Of a stretch of 59,081 nucleotides of DNA, positions 40,801 to 47,725 are shown one piece after another. The translations under genes were made by a program, and so were the position numbers. The DNA is taken from IMG/VR virus record IMGVR_UViG_3300033143_004027, positions 1 through 59,081 of that record; one strand, 5' to 3'. Source of the stretch: a virus. The stretch's first letter is position 1; each line of letters begins with the position of its first letter. Below the pieces are notes generated by a model. That model had not been told where the DNA came from and ran no database searches. It was given only the letters and a program-made list of their open reading frames with translations.

Positions 40801-42599
40801 TTCGTTTCCCCCTTCAGTCTTAGTATTTCTTCGGCTACATCCCTCCGCAACTCATCCAGGTTGCCTTCGTATATTCGCTCTGGGTCTTGCGCCTTCAACC
40901 ACGCCTCGCCTCCCGCTGCTATCAGCGTAGCGATGTAGCGCGAGTCATCGTACCCTTCCCGGTATGCCTCCCAGGATATGGTATCCAATACTCCACGGTC
41001 GCCACGTCTTACGAAATCACCACTACCTACTCGCCCGTGAATACCAGCATAGCTCCACGGCATTGTGCCGTCTATGTTGGAAAGCCACATACCGAAACCG
41101 CGAGTGCGACGATGGTCGTCGGGCAAGGGCCAGCAACCCCACGGGTCCATATATGTGAAGAGCCGTTTGCCCCGTTCGTGGACACCCTTTATCATATCCT
41201 GCCATTCAGGTGTTAGCGTTGATTCGGGATGCCAGTGCGCGTGTTTATCAGGCGCAAGCAGAACGGCCTTGGCGGTAGCAGTATGCTGTTGCCTATCCGC
41301 CTTTCCACTATCGGGTGGTTGTACAATAGCTGTATCTAATACATCTCCGACTAATTCCGCAAAGTTGGGTGGGCAGGCTACCCAGACAAAACCGCCCGCC
41401 TCCTCGACACTCTTCATAGCTTCGTGTTCAGAGCGCAGCTTTTCTCCGCCCCACTCGTCGCCAGCGGCAAAGCCAACTCGCCCATATCCGCGCGCCGTCG
41501 CCCAGGCCTGTATCTCTCTTGCCGCTTCTGTGTTCCGCTCGTAGTCCCCTTCGCCCAGACCGGTGGCAATCCTAACCGCACCGTCCCCAATGAACAGCTC
41601 GCCTCGTGGCAGGCCAGCCGCCTCACGCAGGTGCAAGTAAGCCTCTAACTTGCTAAAGTCTAACGACCCATCAGGGTTCCGACCAACCTGCTCGTATATA
41701 TTCGGGTTTGTACACCCGTGCGCCAGCATATTCTCAAGCTCAAGCACCATCTGCGTTTCTGTTATTGGGCCGTACCGTTGCCGGAAGGCCTCAGAACTTT
41801 CAGGGGAATCCAGCATCGAAGCATAGTATATGCTATATGTTTCGCGTGGCGGAAGGAGCTTGATGTTCGGCACCCAGACATTCAGCCTGAGCGTCTGCGC
41901 GGGTGCATTGCTAGGCACAATCCGAAGCGTTGCGGTGTAGTTAGCTGGCTGCACATCTTCGGGAATGTGTACTGTTATCCAGAACTGCTCGCACTTACTA
42001 ATATCTACCGGACGTAGCCCTTTTGTATCTATCAACTTCTTGAGCATCCGATTCTGTGGTGCGTGGAGAGTTCGCCATTCTTCTATGGTTTCGGGGTAGT
42101 TACCCCAGTCGGGAATGATGCCGCCCTCGCTTGCAGAAACATATCGCTCCTCTGGCATATTAGCATAGTAGTCGGGCACTTCTTCGACTACCGTTAGCAT
42201 ATCGGGGTCGTGCACAAGAACGCAGGGCGTGACGGCGTTGCCAATTCCTTGCACACCGGCAACCTGCCACTCTGCTAACCGTATATCTACCGCGCTGGCT
42301 GCTATTGTGGCATTGCCTCCACCATCAAAATAGTCCCCCACCAATTTGCTGCAAGCCATTCTTACATTGTCAAGGTGCTCATCAGTCGCCGTCTGAATCA
42401 CGAAGCTCGCTGGTTCATACTCGCCAGGCGCGGCCATAATACTAATGGTGTCGCCCTTCTGGCAACTTGTCGGCAGCGGTTCGTCAAGCACCAATACGTG
42501 ATTGGTTATGGGCGGGTCAATTATATAAATCTCGTAGGCGCCTGCACCCGCAGGAAACAACAATGGCAGTATGAACGCTATAACATAAATCGGTTTCAT
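40797..42599 (-). CDS. Secreted glycoside-hydrolase-like protein (DUF4091 type)
   Basis: 600 residues from ATG 42599. A signal peptide (MKPIYVIAFILPLLFPAGAG) is followed by an N-terminal beta domain (EYEPASFVIQTATD), a TIM-barrel-like centre, and a C-terminus EAYREGYDDSRYIATLI, the hallmark of DUF4091 proteins from polysaccharide-degrading bacteria. Export implies action outside the cytoplasm, perhaps on host surface glycans. Not a usual phage gene. Confidence 0.75.
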   Translation of the reverse strand: MKPIYVIAFILPLLFPAGAGAYEIYIIDPPITNHVLVLDEPLPTSCQKGDTISIMAAPGEYEPASFVIQTATDEHLDNVRMACSKLVGDYFDGGGNATIAASAVDIRLAEWQVAGVQGIGNAVTPCVLVHDPDMLTVVEEVPDYYANMPEERYVSASEGGIIPDWGNYPETIEEWRTLHAPQNRMLKKLIDTKGLRPVDISKCEQFWITVHIPEDVQPANYTATLRIVPSNAPAQTLRLNVWVPNIKLLPPRETYSIYYASMLDSPESSEAFRQRYGPITETQMVLELENMLAHGCTNPNIYEQVGRNPDGSLDFSKLEAYLHLREAAGLPRGELFIGDGAVRIATGLGEGDYERNTEAAREIQAWATARGYGRVGFAAGDEWGGEKLRSEHEAMKSVEEAGGFVWVACPPNFAELVGDVLDTAIVQPPDSGKADRQQHTATAKAVLLAPDKHAHWHPESTLTPEWQDMIKGVHERGKRLFTYMDPWGCWPLPDDHRRTRGFGMWLSNIDGTMPWSYAGIHGRVGSGDFVRRGDRGVLDTISWEAYREGYDDSRYIATLIAAGGEAWLKAQDPERIYEGNLDELRRDVAEEILRLKGETK

Positions 42600-42693
42600 C
42601 ACTGTATCTCCTGGTGTAGTGTATGGTATGATTAGTAGCTTGGCCTGCCCCCGCCGCTAGACGAGGGCAAGCCCATTACAGCCCGACAGATTG

Positions 42694-43452
42694 CTATGGC
42701 TTTGGCGTCAAGTTCCACATCGTCCAGGAGGCATTGTCGCCCGCCCAGAGGACGCCCTTGTCCACCATGGATGCGTGACCATCCACCCAGGCAACTCCGC
42801 ATTTCTTGCCGCCAGCGTGCCGAAAAGCAGGCCGATAAACGCTGGGGTATGAAACGAAATATGACCCACCATAATTGTAGCATTCACTAAACATTACAAA
42901 GTTCGTCGGTGACCCAATCTCGCCTTCCCACGCCAGGGTTATGCCTTCGTTCTGGCCATAGCTCATATACTTCTCCATCTCCGTGTCAATACCATAGAGG
43001 CTATTTGTGTACGGCCCGCCACGTGGCTCCATATCGTTCTTCCAATCGGGGCAAACTATAATGCGCGACTGGCTAAGGTTGTCTGCTGTGCCCACATAGT
43101 TTGCACCCTGCTGTGTACCAGCGAAGTAAGGTCGGACGCTGCCCCCGTGAAGTTCAATAGTCTCAGGCGCACCGTCCGGTCGGATGCAGTAAAACCACGG
43201 ATTCCAGCCATCCAAGTTGAACGTTGGAAACCGGTCGTTGTAGTCGGCCACATACATCTTTACGGCCAGAGCGAGCTGCTTAATATTACTTAGGCAGGTC
43301 GTCTGCCGCGCCATTGCCCTGGCCTTGGCAAAGACTGGGAACAGAATTGCTGCCAGGATAGCAATAATCGCTATCACCACCAGCAGCTCTATCAGCGTGA
43401 AACCCTTGTGACCAGTTGTCAATGTGCTCTTAAGCCTCTTGTGTTTCTTCAT
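42694..43452 (-). CDS. Prepilin-like protein with H-x-DG-type tail
   Basis: 252 residues. [20 protein letters not shown] is a class III prepilin signal: Gly before Phe, Glu at +5, then a hydrophobic helix. The downstream [19 protein letters not shown] and the C-terminal [17 protein letters not shown] resemble the H-X9-DG group of pseudopilin-like proteins that abound in Planctomycetota, Armatimonadota and Lentisphaerota. Very unusual in a phage. CAAGGAG precedes the ATG; an untypical 200-base leader precedes it. Confidence 0.85.
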   Translation of the reverse strand: MKKHKRLKSTLTTGHKGFTLIELLVVIAIIAILAAILFPVFAKARAMARQTTCLSNIKQLALAVKMYVADYNDRFPTFNLDGWNPWFYCIRPDGAPETIELHGGSVRPYFAGTQQGANYVGTADNLSQSRIIVCPDWKNDMEPRGGPYTNSLYGIDTEMEKYMSYGQNEGITLAWEGEIGSPTNFVMFSECYNYGGSYFVSYPSVYRPAFRHAGGKKCGVAWVDGHASMVDKGVLWAGDNASWTMWNLTPKP

Positions 43453-43492
43453 TAGTTACTCCTTGTATTGGTGTAATTCTCCCCACACGCAG

Positions 43493-43526
43493 GAAGCCCG
43501 ACTGCTGTGCGTACCAGTCGGGCTTC
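43493..43526 (-). other. Perfect 12-bp hairpin in the prepilin leader
   Basis: GAAGCCCGACTG and its exact complement flank a 10-base loop. No T run follows on either strand, so it is probably not a terminator. Could protect or regulate the prepilin mRNA. Confidence 0.6.
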
Positions 43527-43561
43527 TCTGTAGGGAGGGTCTGCGTCGGTTGCGTTAGTTG

Positions 43562-43633
43562 TTAGTGTATACCACCTCCGTCAAATTGTATGGTGTTGGT
43601 GCAGTTCCCCCTTGTTTTCAGAACAAAATCCAC
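43562..43633 (-). CDS. Possible 23-residue leader peptide
   Basis: GTG start after a strong AAAGGGGGAGGCG site, reading DFVLKTRGNCTNTIQFDGGG then IH and stop. It lies between promoter F and the hairpin before the prepilin gene. Too short to be sure. Confidence 0.3.
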   Translation of the reverse strand: MDFVLKTRGNCTNTIQFDGGGIH

Positions 43634-43655
43634 CGCGCCTCCCCCTTTCAATCAA

Positions 43656-43684
43656 AGCATACCCACTGGCGGAGGCGGTTAAAC
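43656..43684 (-). promoter_or_regulatory. Recurrent phage promoter motif, copy F (prepilin island)
   Basis: GTTTAA, 17 bases ending in GGG, TATGCT. It overlaps the stop of the gene at 43679 and leads into the accessory island starting with the prepilin gene. Confidence 0.6.
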
Positions 43685-43942
43685 CTTAGTATCAAAGTCC
43701 TGCTGTATTCGGGTGCCCATACCACGAAGTTGCCAGCAATCCCCAGGGCCTATATCGTGGGTTATCTCCTGCCCCCAGGCACTCGCTAAGCCCACCCCAT
43801 CCACCTTGCGCTGCTTCTTTCGCATCCTAAGCCTGCCTCCCCAGCGCCTCCAGAGCCAATAACCAAATCGGTTTAGCAGGCCGCCATCAGTATCCGGCTC
43901 AAGGAACTCTACCCAGACCTCCCAAAGCACTTCGTCGGCCAT
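43679..43942 (-). CDS. Unknown protein near MuF
   Basis: 87 residues, Trp-rich at the N-terminus (LWEVWVEFLEPD, RFGYWLWRRWGG) with a basic stretch (RLRMRKKQRKV). No family recognised. Confidence 0.45.
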   Translation of the reverse strand: MADEVLWEVWVEFLEPDTDGGLLNRFGYWLWRRWGGRLRMRKKQRKVDGVGLASAWGQEITHDIGPGDCWQLRGMGTRIQQDFDTKV

Positions 43943-43944
43943 CG

Positions 43945-44061
43945 CTATCGCCGTCTACTCCGTCCGCGCCCCGCGCTGCGAGTTGTCTTACACCCACCGC
44001 GCCCTCGGTTGGCTCTCGTTCCACGCCCGCTGCCATCTCGTTTAGGAACTCCTCGTGCCAT
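43945..44061 (-). CDS. 38-residue Arg/Gly-rich protein
   Basis: ATG at 44061 overlaps the MuF stop (TAATG). Reads MARGVPKRDGSGRGTRANRG, then RGRGGCKTTRSAGRGRSRRR. The KRDGSG...GRGG pattern occurs in other tiny phage proteins next to head genes. Likely binds nucleic acid, or a minor internal head peptide. Confidence 0.55.
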   Translation of the reverse strand: MARGVPKRDGSGRGTRANRGRGGCKTTRSAGRGRSRRR

Positions 44062-44903
44062 TAGTCTGTCGCCCTTCCTCTTTGTGTAAATACCTTCTTC
44101 TGCTCGGTGCGCCGCCCTCGCCAGCCGCCCTTCCTGACCCGCATCTTCTTGACCTTAGTGAGGGCCTTACCGCCAACAGGTGTTCGGGCCGAGCCATCCC
44201 ACAGCCGAACCTCGCCATCCTCTACTTGTCGCTTGGCGTTGCGCATCACATCGGGGTCAACATGCCACTCCTGCGTCCATTCGCAGGCACAGTTTGGATG
44301 AGCCGACGCCCCCAGCGTGGTAGACTGCCGAATGGTATATGGGTTGCCACTGGCTATGCCAATGCAAATATCGCAAGTACGGTCACCGAGGTTCTGGAAG
44401 TACATCACGCGGGACTTGTCAACGTCAACAAGTTTCTGCGTGTCGCTACCACTATGGGCAAGTATATCTGTCTGTGCGCGGAATTTAGCCTCCTGCCGTA
44501 CGAGCTGGTCAAGTTGCTTGGCCTTATATTCAACAAACTTAGCGCGGGCAGCCTTGCGCTCGGCAAATGGTAGCTTTGCTATCCTGTCGCGCTCTTTTGC
44601 GAATGTGCGCTTGAGGCTCTTTGCCATCACACGGGAAGTGCGTTGTAGCTCCCGTTGCTTCCAAGCGGCCCGTAGCTTGAAGTCGCCACCGCCCAATGCC
44701 CGCGAGAACGCCGTAGCCTCGTGATTATACAGTGTGGTCAGTTGCCGATTGATTGCGCGGGCAAGGGCTTTGTCGTCCCGCGCCCCACGCAATAGCTGGT
44801 AGTGGCTGCCCCACTCGCGCCGCCTCGGAGCGAACGGGCCCACAAACTCGGACAGGCGTTCCCAAGGAACAGCATAGTGAGGTTGGAAGGGATTAATTGC
44901 CAT
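44061..44903 (-). CDS. Minor head protein, SPP1 gp7 / Mu F family
   Basis: 280 residues. The family core is visible: DRTCDICIGIASGNPYTI, then ASAHPNCACEW, with Cys and His that may hold a metal. These proteins sit inside the head near the portal and help DNA ejection. Portal lies three genes upstream. Confidence 0.8.
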   Translation of the reverse strand: MAINPFQPHYAVPWERLSEFVGPFAPRRREWGSHYQLLRGARDDKALARAINRQLTTLYNHEATAFSRALGGGDFKLRAAWKQRELQRTSRVMAKSLKRTFAKERDRIAKLPFAERKAARAKFVEYKAKQLDQLVRQEAKFRAQTDILAHSGSDTQKLVDVDKSRVMYFQNLGDRTCDICIGIASGNPYTIRQSTTLGASAHPNCACEWTQEWHVDPDVMRNAKRQVEDGEVRLWDGSARTPVGGKALTKVKKMRVRKGGWRGRRTEQKKVFTQRGRATD

Positions 44904-44905
44904 TT

Positions 44906-45115
44906 CTAATCAACTATTCTGTGGCCGTAGCTCCGCACGACCTTGCGCCAGCCCTCAAATGCCCGTCCCAGAACGCTGGGCCGATGGTAGGGAGAAAAGC
45001 GATATAGCACACTACCATTGCGCTCTTCGAACACACCATCCATTCTGGGGCCTATTGATTCGCTGCTCCATTTGTCCCACGCTTCGCGCAGTCTTTCAAT
45101 TGTTAGTGGCGGCAT
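44906..45115 (-). CDS. Unknown small protein
   Basis: 69 residues ([20 protein letters not shown]), basic and Trp-rich. CAAGGGGGAG precedes the ATG. Confidence 0.5.
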   Translation of the reverse strand: MPPLTIERLREAWDKWSSESIGPRMDGVFEERNGSVLYRFSPYHRPSVLGRAFEGWRKVVRSYGHRIVD

Positions 45116-45347
45116 TTCTACTCCCCCTTGGCTTATAATTCTCGCACAACTCGTCCTTGACCCAGGCGGTGATGATGAAGAAACTTGTGTCGGCCTCCAT
45201 TAATCTTACTTCTACTGCATCGTCGTGGTATGGTCTCAACGAGTTGTCGCGCAGGTATTTGGCTGCTGCGTTGCGTATGGGTATTGTCTTGTCAAAAACC
45301 GAGGAAGGAACCACAACTTTAACCTGATAGTAAACGTCTGGTGGCAT
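45096..45347 (-). CDS. Unknown small protein
   Basis: 83 residues, alternating strands and helix ([31 protein letters not shown]). CAAGGGGGAAAG precedes the ATG. Overlaps the heptose gene end by 29 bases. Confidence 0.5.
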   Translation of the reverse strand: MPPDVYYQVKVVVPSSVFDKTIPIRNAAAKYLRDNSLRPYHDDAVEVRLMEADTSFFIITAWVKDELCENYKPRGSRNAATNN

Positions 45348-45849
45348 TACTTTCCCCCTTGAGTATATCGCTCGTCGAATAGTTGCCTACCAGCGGCAGG
45401 AACCGAATATCCGCGCCACAGGCCTCCAGTGCTTCGCGCTCGCCCGCATCCATATTATCCAGTGTATAGTCTCCACCCTTGACATAGACATCGGGCTTGA
45501 CGGTGTTGATTAGTTCGGTACAGCACGGGGAGTCGTAGATTACAATAAAGTCAACGCTTTCCAATGCGCTGAGCATTGTGGCTCGCTCCAACTCATTGAA
45601 CACTGGGCGGCCCTCGCCCTTGAGTTGACGAACCGACTCGTCACTGTTCAAGCCTACAACAAGCAGGTCGCCCTCAGCCCGCGCCGCCTCCAGGTGCAGA
45701 ATGTGGCCAGGGTGCAGTACGTCAAAGCAGCCATTGGTGAAAACTATCTTAACGCGCCACGGCGATGGTGCGGGGCGAAGTCCCCGCTGAACATCCCTGT
45801 GTGCGCAGATACTACCTATGTCACTAACCAGCTTGCGTGGATTTAGTAT
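45319..45849 (-). CDS. hldE: Heptose-1-phosphate adenylyltransferase (HldE C-domain-like)
   Basis: 176 residues if started at ATA 45849. [20 protein letters not shown] contains the nucleotidyltransferase HxGH motif; [28 protein letters not shown] and GNYSTSDIL match the RfaE/HldE C-terminal domain, which makes ADP-heptose from heptose 1-phosphate. No kinase domain is present. No ATG, GTG or TTG lies in frame upstream of the HxGH motif; ATA is 8 bases after AAGGGGG. The GT9 gene at 30966 could use the product. Confidence 0.85.
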   Translation of the reverse strand: MLNPRKLVSDIGSICAHRDVQRGLRPAPSPWRVKIVFTNGCFDVLHPGHILHLEAARAEGDLLVVGLNSDESVRQLKGEGRPVFNELERATMLSALESVDFIVIYDSPCCTELINTVKPDVYVKGGDYTLDNMDAGEREALEACGADIRFLPLVGNYSTSDILKGESNATRRLLSG

Positions 45850-45896
45850 CTGCTATTCCCCCTTAAACGCCACCCTATACCACTGTCGATTGCCCA

Positions 45897-46133
45897 TCAG
45901 TAGCCATCTATGTAGTCATCCCCAACTACCGCAAGCCCGTAATGTCCATTTTCATCCCGCCCGCGAATAATTGTAGAGTGTGCGGACTCTGCCAATTCAA
46001 GCAATTGTGCAAATGTCAAATCTATACAGGTGGCGCCACCTTCTATCTCATAGGAACGGGGAAGTTTGCCTATATCAGGGCTTGTGTCAGAGATTCCAAA
46101 TGTAACTATTTGCTCACGCCTTATTCCGCTCAT
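45897..46133 (-). CDS. Unknown small protein
   Basis: 78 residues. TYP-like order of strands (REQIVTFGISDTSPD) and helix (TFAQLLELAESAHSTI). AAGGGGGGAGC precedes the ATG. No family recognised. Confidence 0.5.
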   Translation of the reverse strand: MSGIRREQIVTFGISDTSPDIGKLPRSYEIEGGATCIDLTFAQLLELAESAHSTIIRGRDENGHYGLAVVGDDYIDGY

Positions 46134-46146
46134 TGCTGCTCCCCCC

Positions 46147-47628
46147 TTACCACCCAGACTCTTCTGCGCGTTCCTCCTCCAGTACCGTCGGCTCGGCCTC
46201 CTCCGCCGCCATCTCCTCCTCTCGGGCCTGCAATTCCCCAGCTATGTCATCGAAGCCGAGCAAGTCAAGTACAGATGATACTGCCTGTGCATCTGTCAAC
46301 AGACCACTATCATAACCCTCTATAATGAGCTTGCCCGCCTCGCTGATGTCCTGCCTGGCAATGCGGGGGGCGGGTATGTCATATTGGGCATCTTTAATGC
46401 CTGCCCGCGCCAGAGCAAAGTCAACCAGTTTGCGATAGGCGTCAATCCAGATAGACTGATATGCCCGCATATGAACCAGCGTCGGCCTGTCCATGGTGTG
46501 CGCCGTCGCAAGCCCTGCATTGTCTGGGTCACCCGAATAGTGCAGTGGTATGCCCAGGCCCACGACGCCAGCCATGTGAAACATCCGGCTATTGGTTTCC
46601 GCCTCCCCTGCCCGCGAAGAAGCCCTGTTCACGGACAATTCAGCCTGTGCATTCAGAAAGTTTATCTGGGCAGCAATATTCTCGTTGGCCTCCCCGTCGG
46701 CCCACTGGCCGCGGTCACGTACCTCATCGCGAAGGGTGTCAATGGCCTCGCTGCTGGCATCTACCTTGAGCACATTCATCAGCGCCGCTGTTGCCGCGCT
46801 GACAGTACCCTGGTCTTCGGCGGTCCTTTTGTGGAGCGTAAACCACGGCAAACTCACCGCCGGTTCTGGCCAACCAAAACCACCAGCGTCAATTGCATTT
46901 ATACTAATGTGCAGAAGATGGGCGCCCTTCTCGGCCTTGTTGCCGAGCCTATCATGAAGTGGGTCATTGGCTTCCTCCGTATTGAATATGTCACGATAGA
47001 AGACGACCTTCTTTGTGCCCTTCTCCCGCCAGTTGTTTTCTGTGTCATCCCACTCCAGGTCGGGAATGTGGCACTTATAGTACAATACCCGTGTGAGGTC
47101 GAATGGGTCAATGATGGGTTGTATTACATATTTAGCGGGCATATAGCGAACGGCGGTGCGCTTGTCGCCTTCGGCCCCGCCGCGCAGTATGGCAAAGTAG
47201 TCACCATCAACCAATAGCTGATTAGACGCCCTGTGCTGGGCAACCGTGGAAAACAATGCACTCTGGTTGTCCTGTGCCCACCAGAAGTCATCAATGGCCG
47301 CCTGTACCGCTGGGCGTTTGTCTTTACTGACCGGCCCGTCAATGCCTTGCTCAAAACAGAACTCCGTCATCAGCCGCAGCGCGCCCTTGATAAAGACGTT
47401 ACCGCGTTGGAACTGATAACGACAATTGTCACGGACAACCTGGCGATCCTCTGCCTTCCGCTCCTGCGATAACCGCGTCCAACCGACATCCTCTTTGAGC
47501 CGCTCTATTTCGCGGCTAGACTCTTTCAATTGAAGCCGAGTGTTGTAGAGGTCACCGTTAAGGCGGGAAAGCTCCCCGCCGGTTGCGGCATCGGCAAGTC
47601 TTTTCAGCGAACGTTGTAATAGTCTCAT
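46147..47628 (-). CDS. Portal protein
   Basis: 493 residues from ATG 47628; a longer frame to 47682 begins TTG inside the terminator-like region. Body features of SPP1 gp6-type portals: helical clip (ERKAEDRQVVRDNCRYQF), QSALFSTVAQHRASNQLLVD, KYVIQPIIDPFDLTRVLYY, HISINAIDAGGFGWPEP, and a long C-terminal helix with acidic tail. The portal forms the DNA channel; its place after the terminase is canonical. Confidence 0.75.
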   Translation of the reverse strand: MRLLQRSLKRLADAATGGELSRLNGDLYNTRLQLKESSREIERLKEDVGWTRLSQERKAEDRQVVRDNCRYQFQRGNVFIKGALRLMTEFCFEQGIDGPVSKDKRPAVQAAIDDFWWAQDNQSALFSTVAQHRASNQLLVDGDYFAILRGGAEGDKRTAVRYMPAKYVIQPIIDPFDLTRVLYYKCHIPDLEWDDTENNWREKGTKKVVFYRDIFNTEEANDPLHDRLGNKAEKGAHLLHISINAIDAGGFGWPEPAVSLPWFTLHKRTAEDQGTVSAATAALMNVLKVDASSEAIDTLRDEVRDRGQWADGEANENIAAQINFLNAQAELSVNRASSRAGEAETNSRMFHMAGVVGLGIPLHYSGDPDNAGLATAHTMDRPTLVHMRAYQSIWIDAYRKLVDFALARAGIKDAQYDIPAPRIARQDISEAGKLIIEGYDSGLLTDAQAVSSVLDLLGFDDIAGELQAREEEMAAEEAEPTVLEEERAEESGW

Positions 47629-47680
47629 AATCGCGTAATAAGGCGTTCCTCGGTCTGGGTGGGGGTAGGTTATATCACCC

Positions 47681-47712
47681 AATAGAAACGCGCCCAGAGG
47701 CCGTCAGGCGCG
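47681..47712 (-). terminator. Possible terminator after terL
   Basis: CGCGCC and GGCGCG pair over a 12-base loop, followed by TTTCTATT on the minus strand. Weak stem and interrupted T run. Confidence 0.4.
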
Positions 47713-47725
47713 ATGGTCGGCTATT

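Noticed and set aside
43493-43526. Terminator
   Set aside because: Perfect stem but no T run on either strand.
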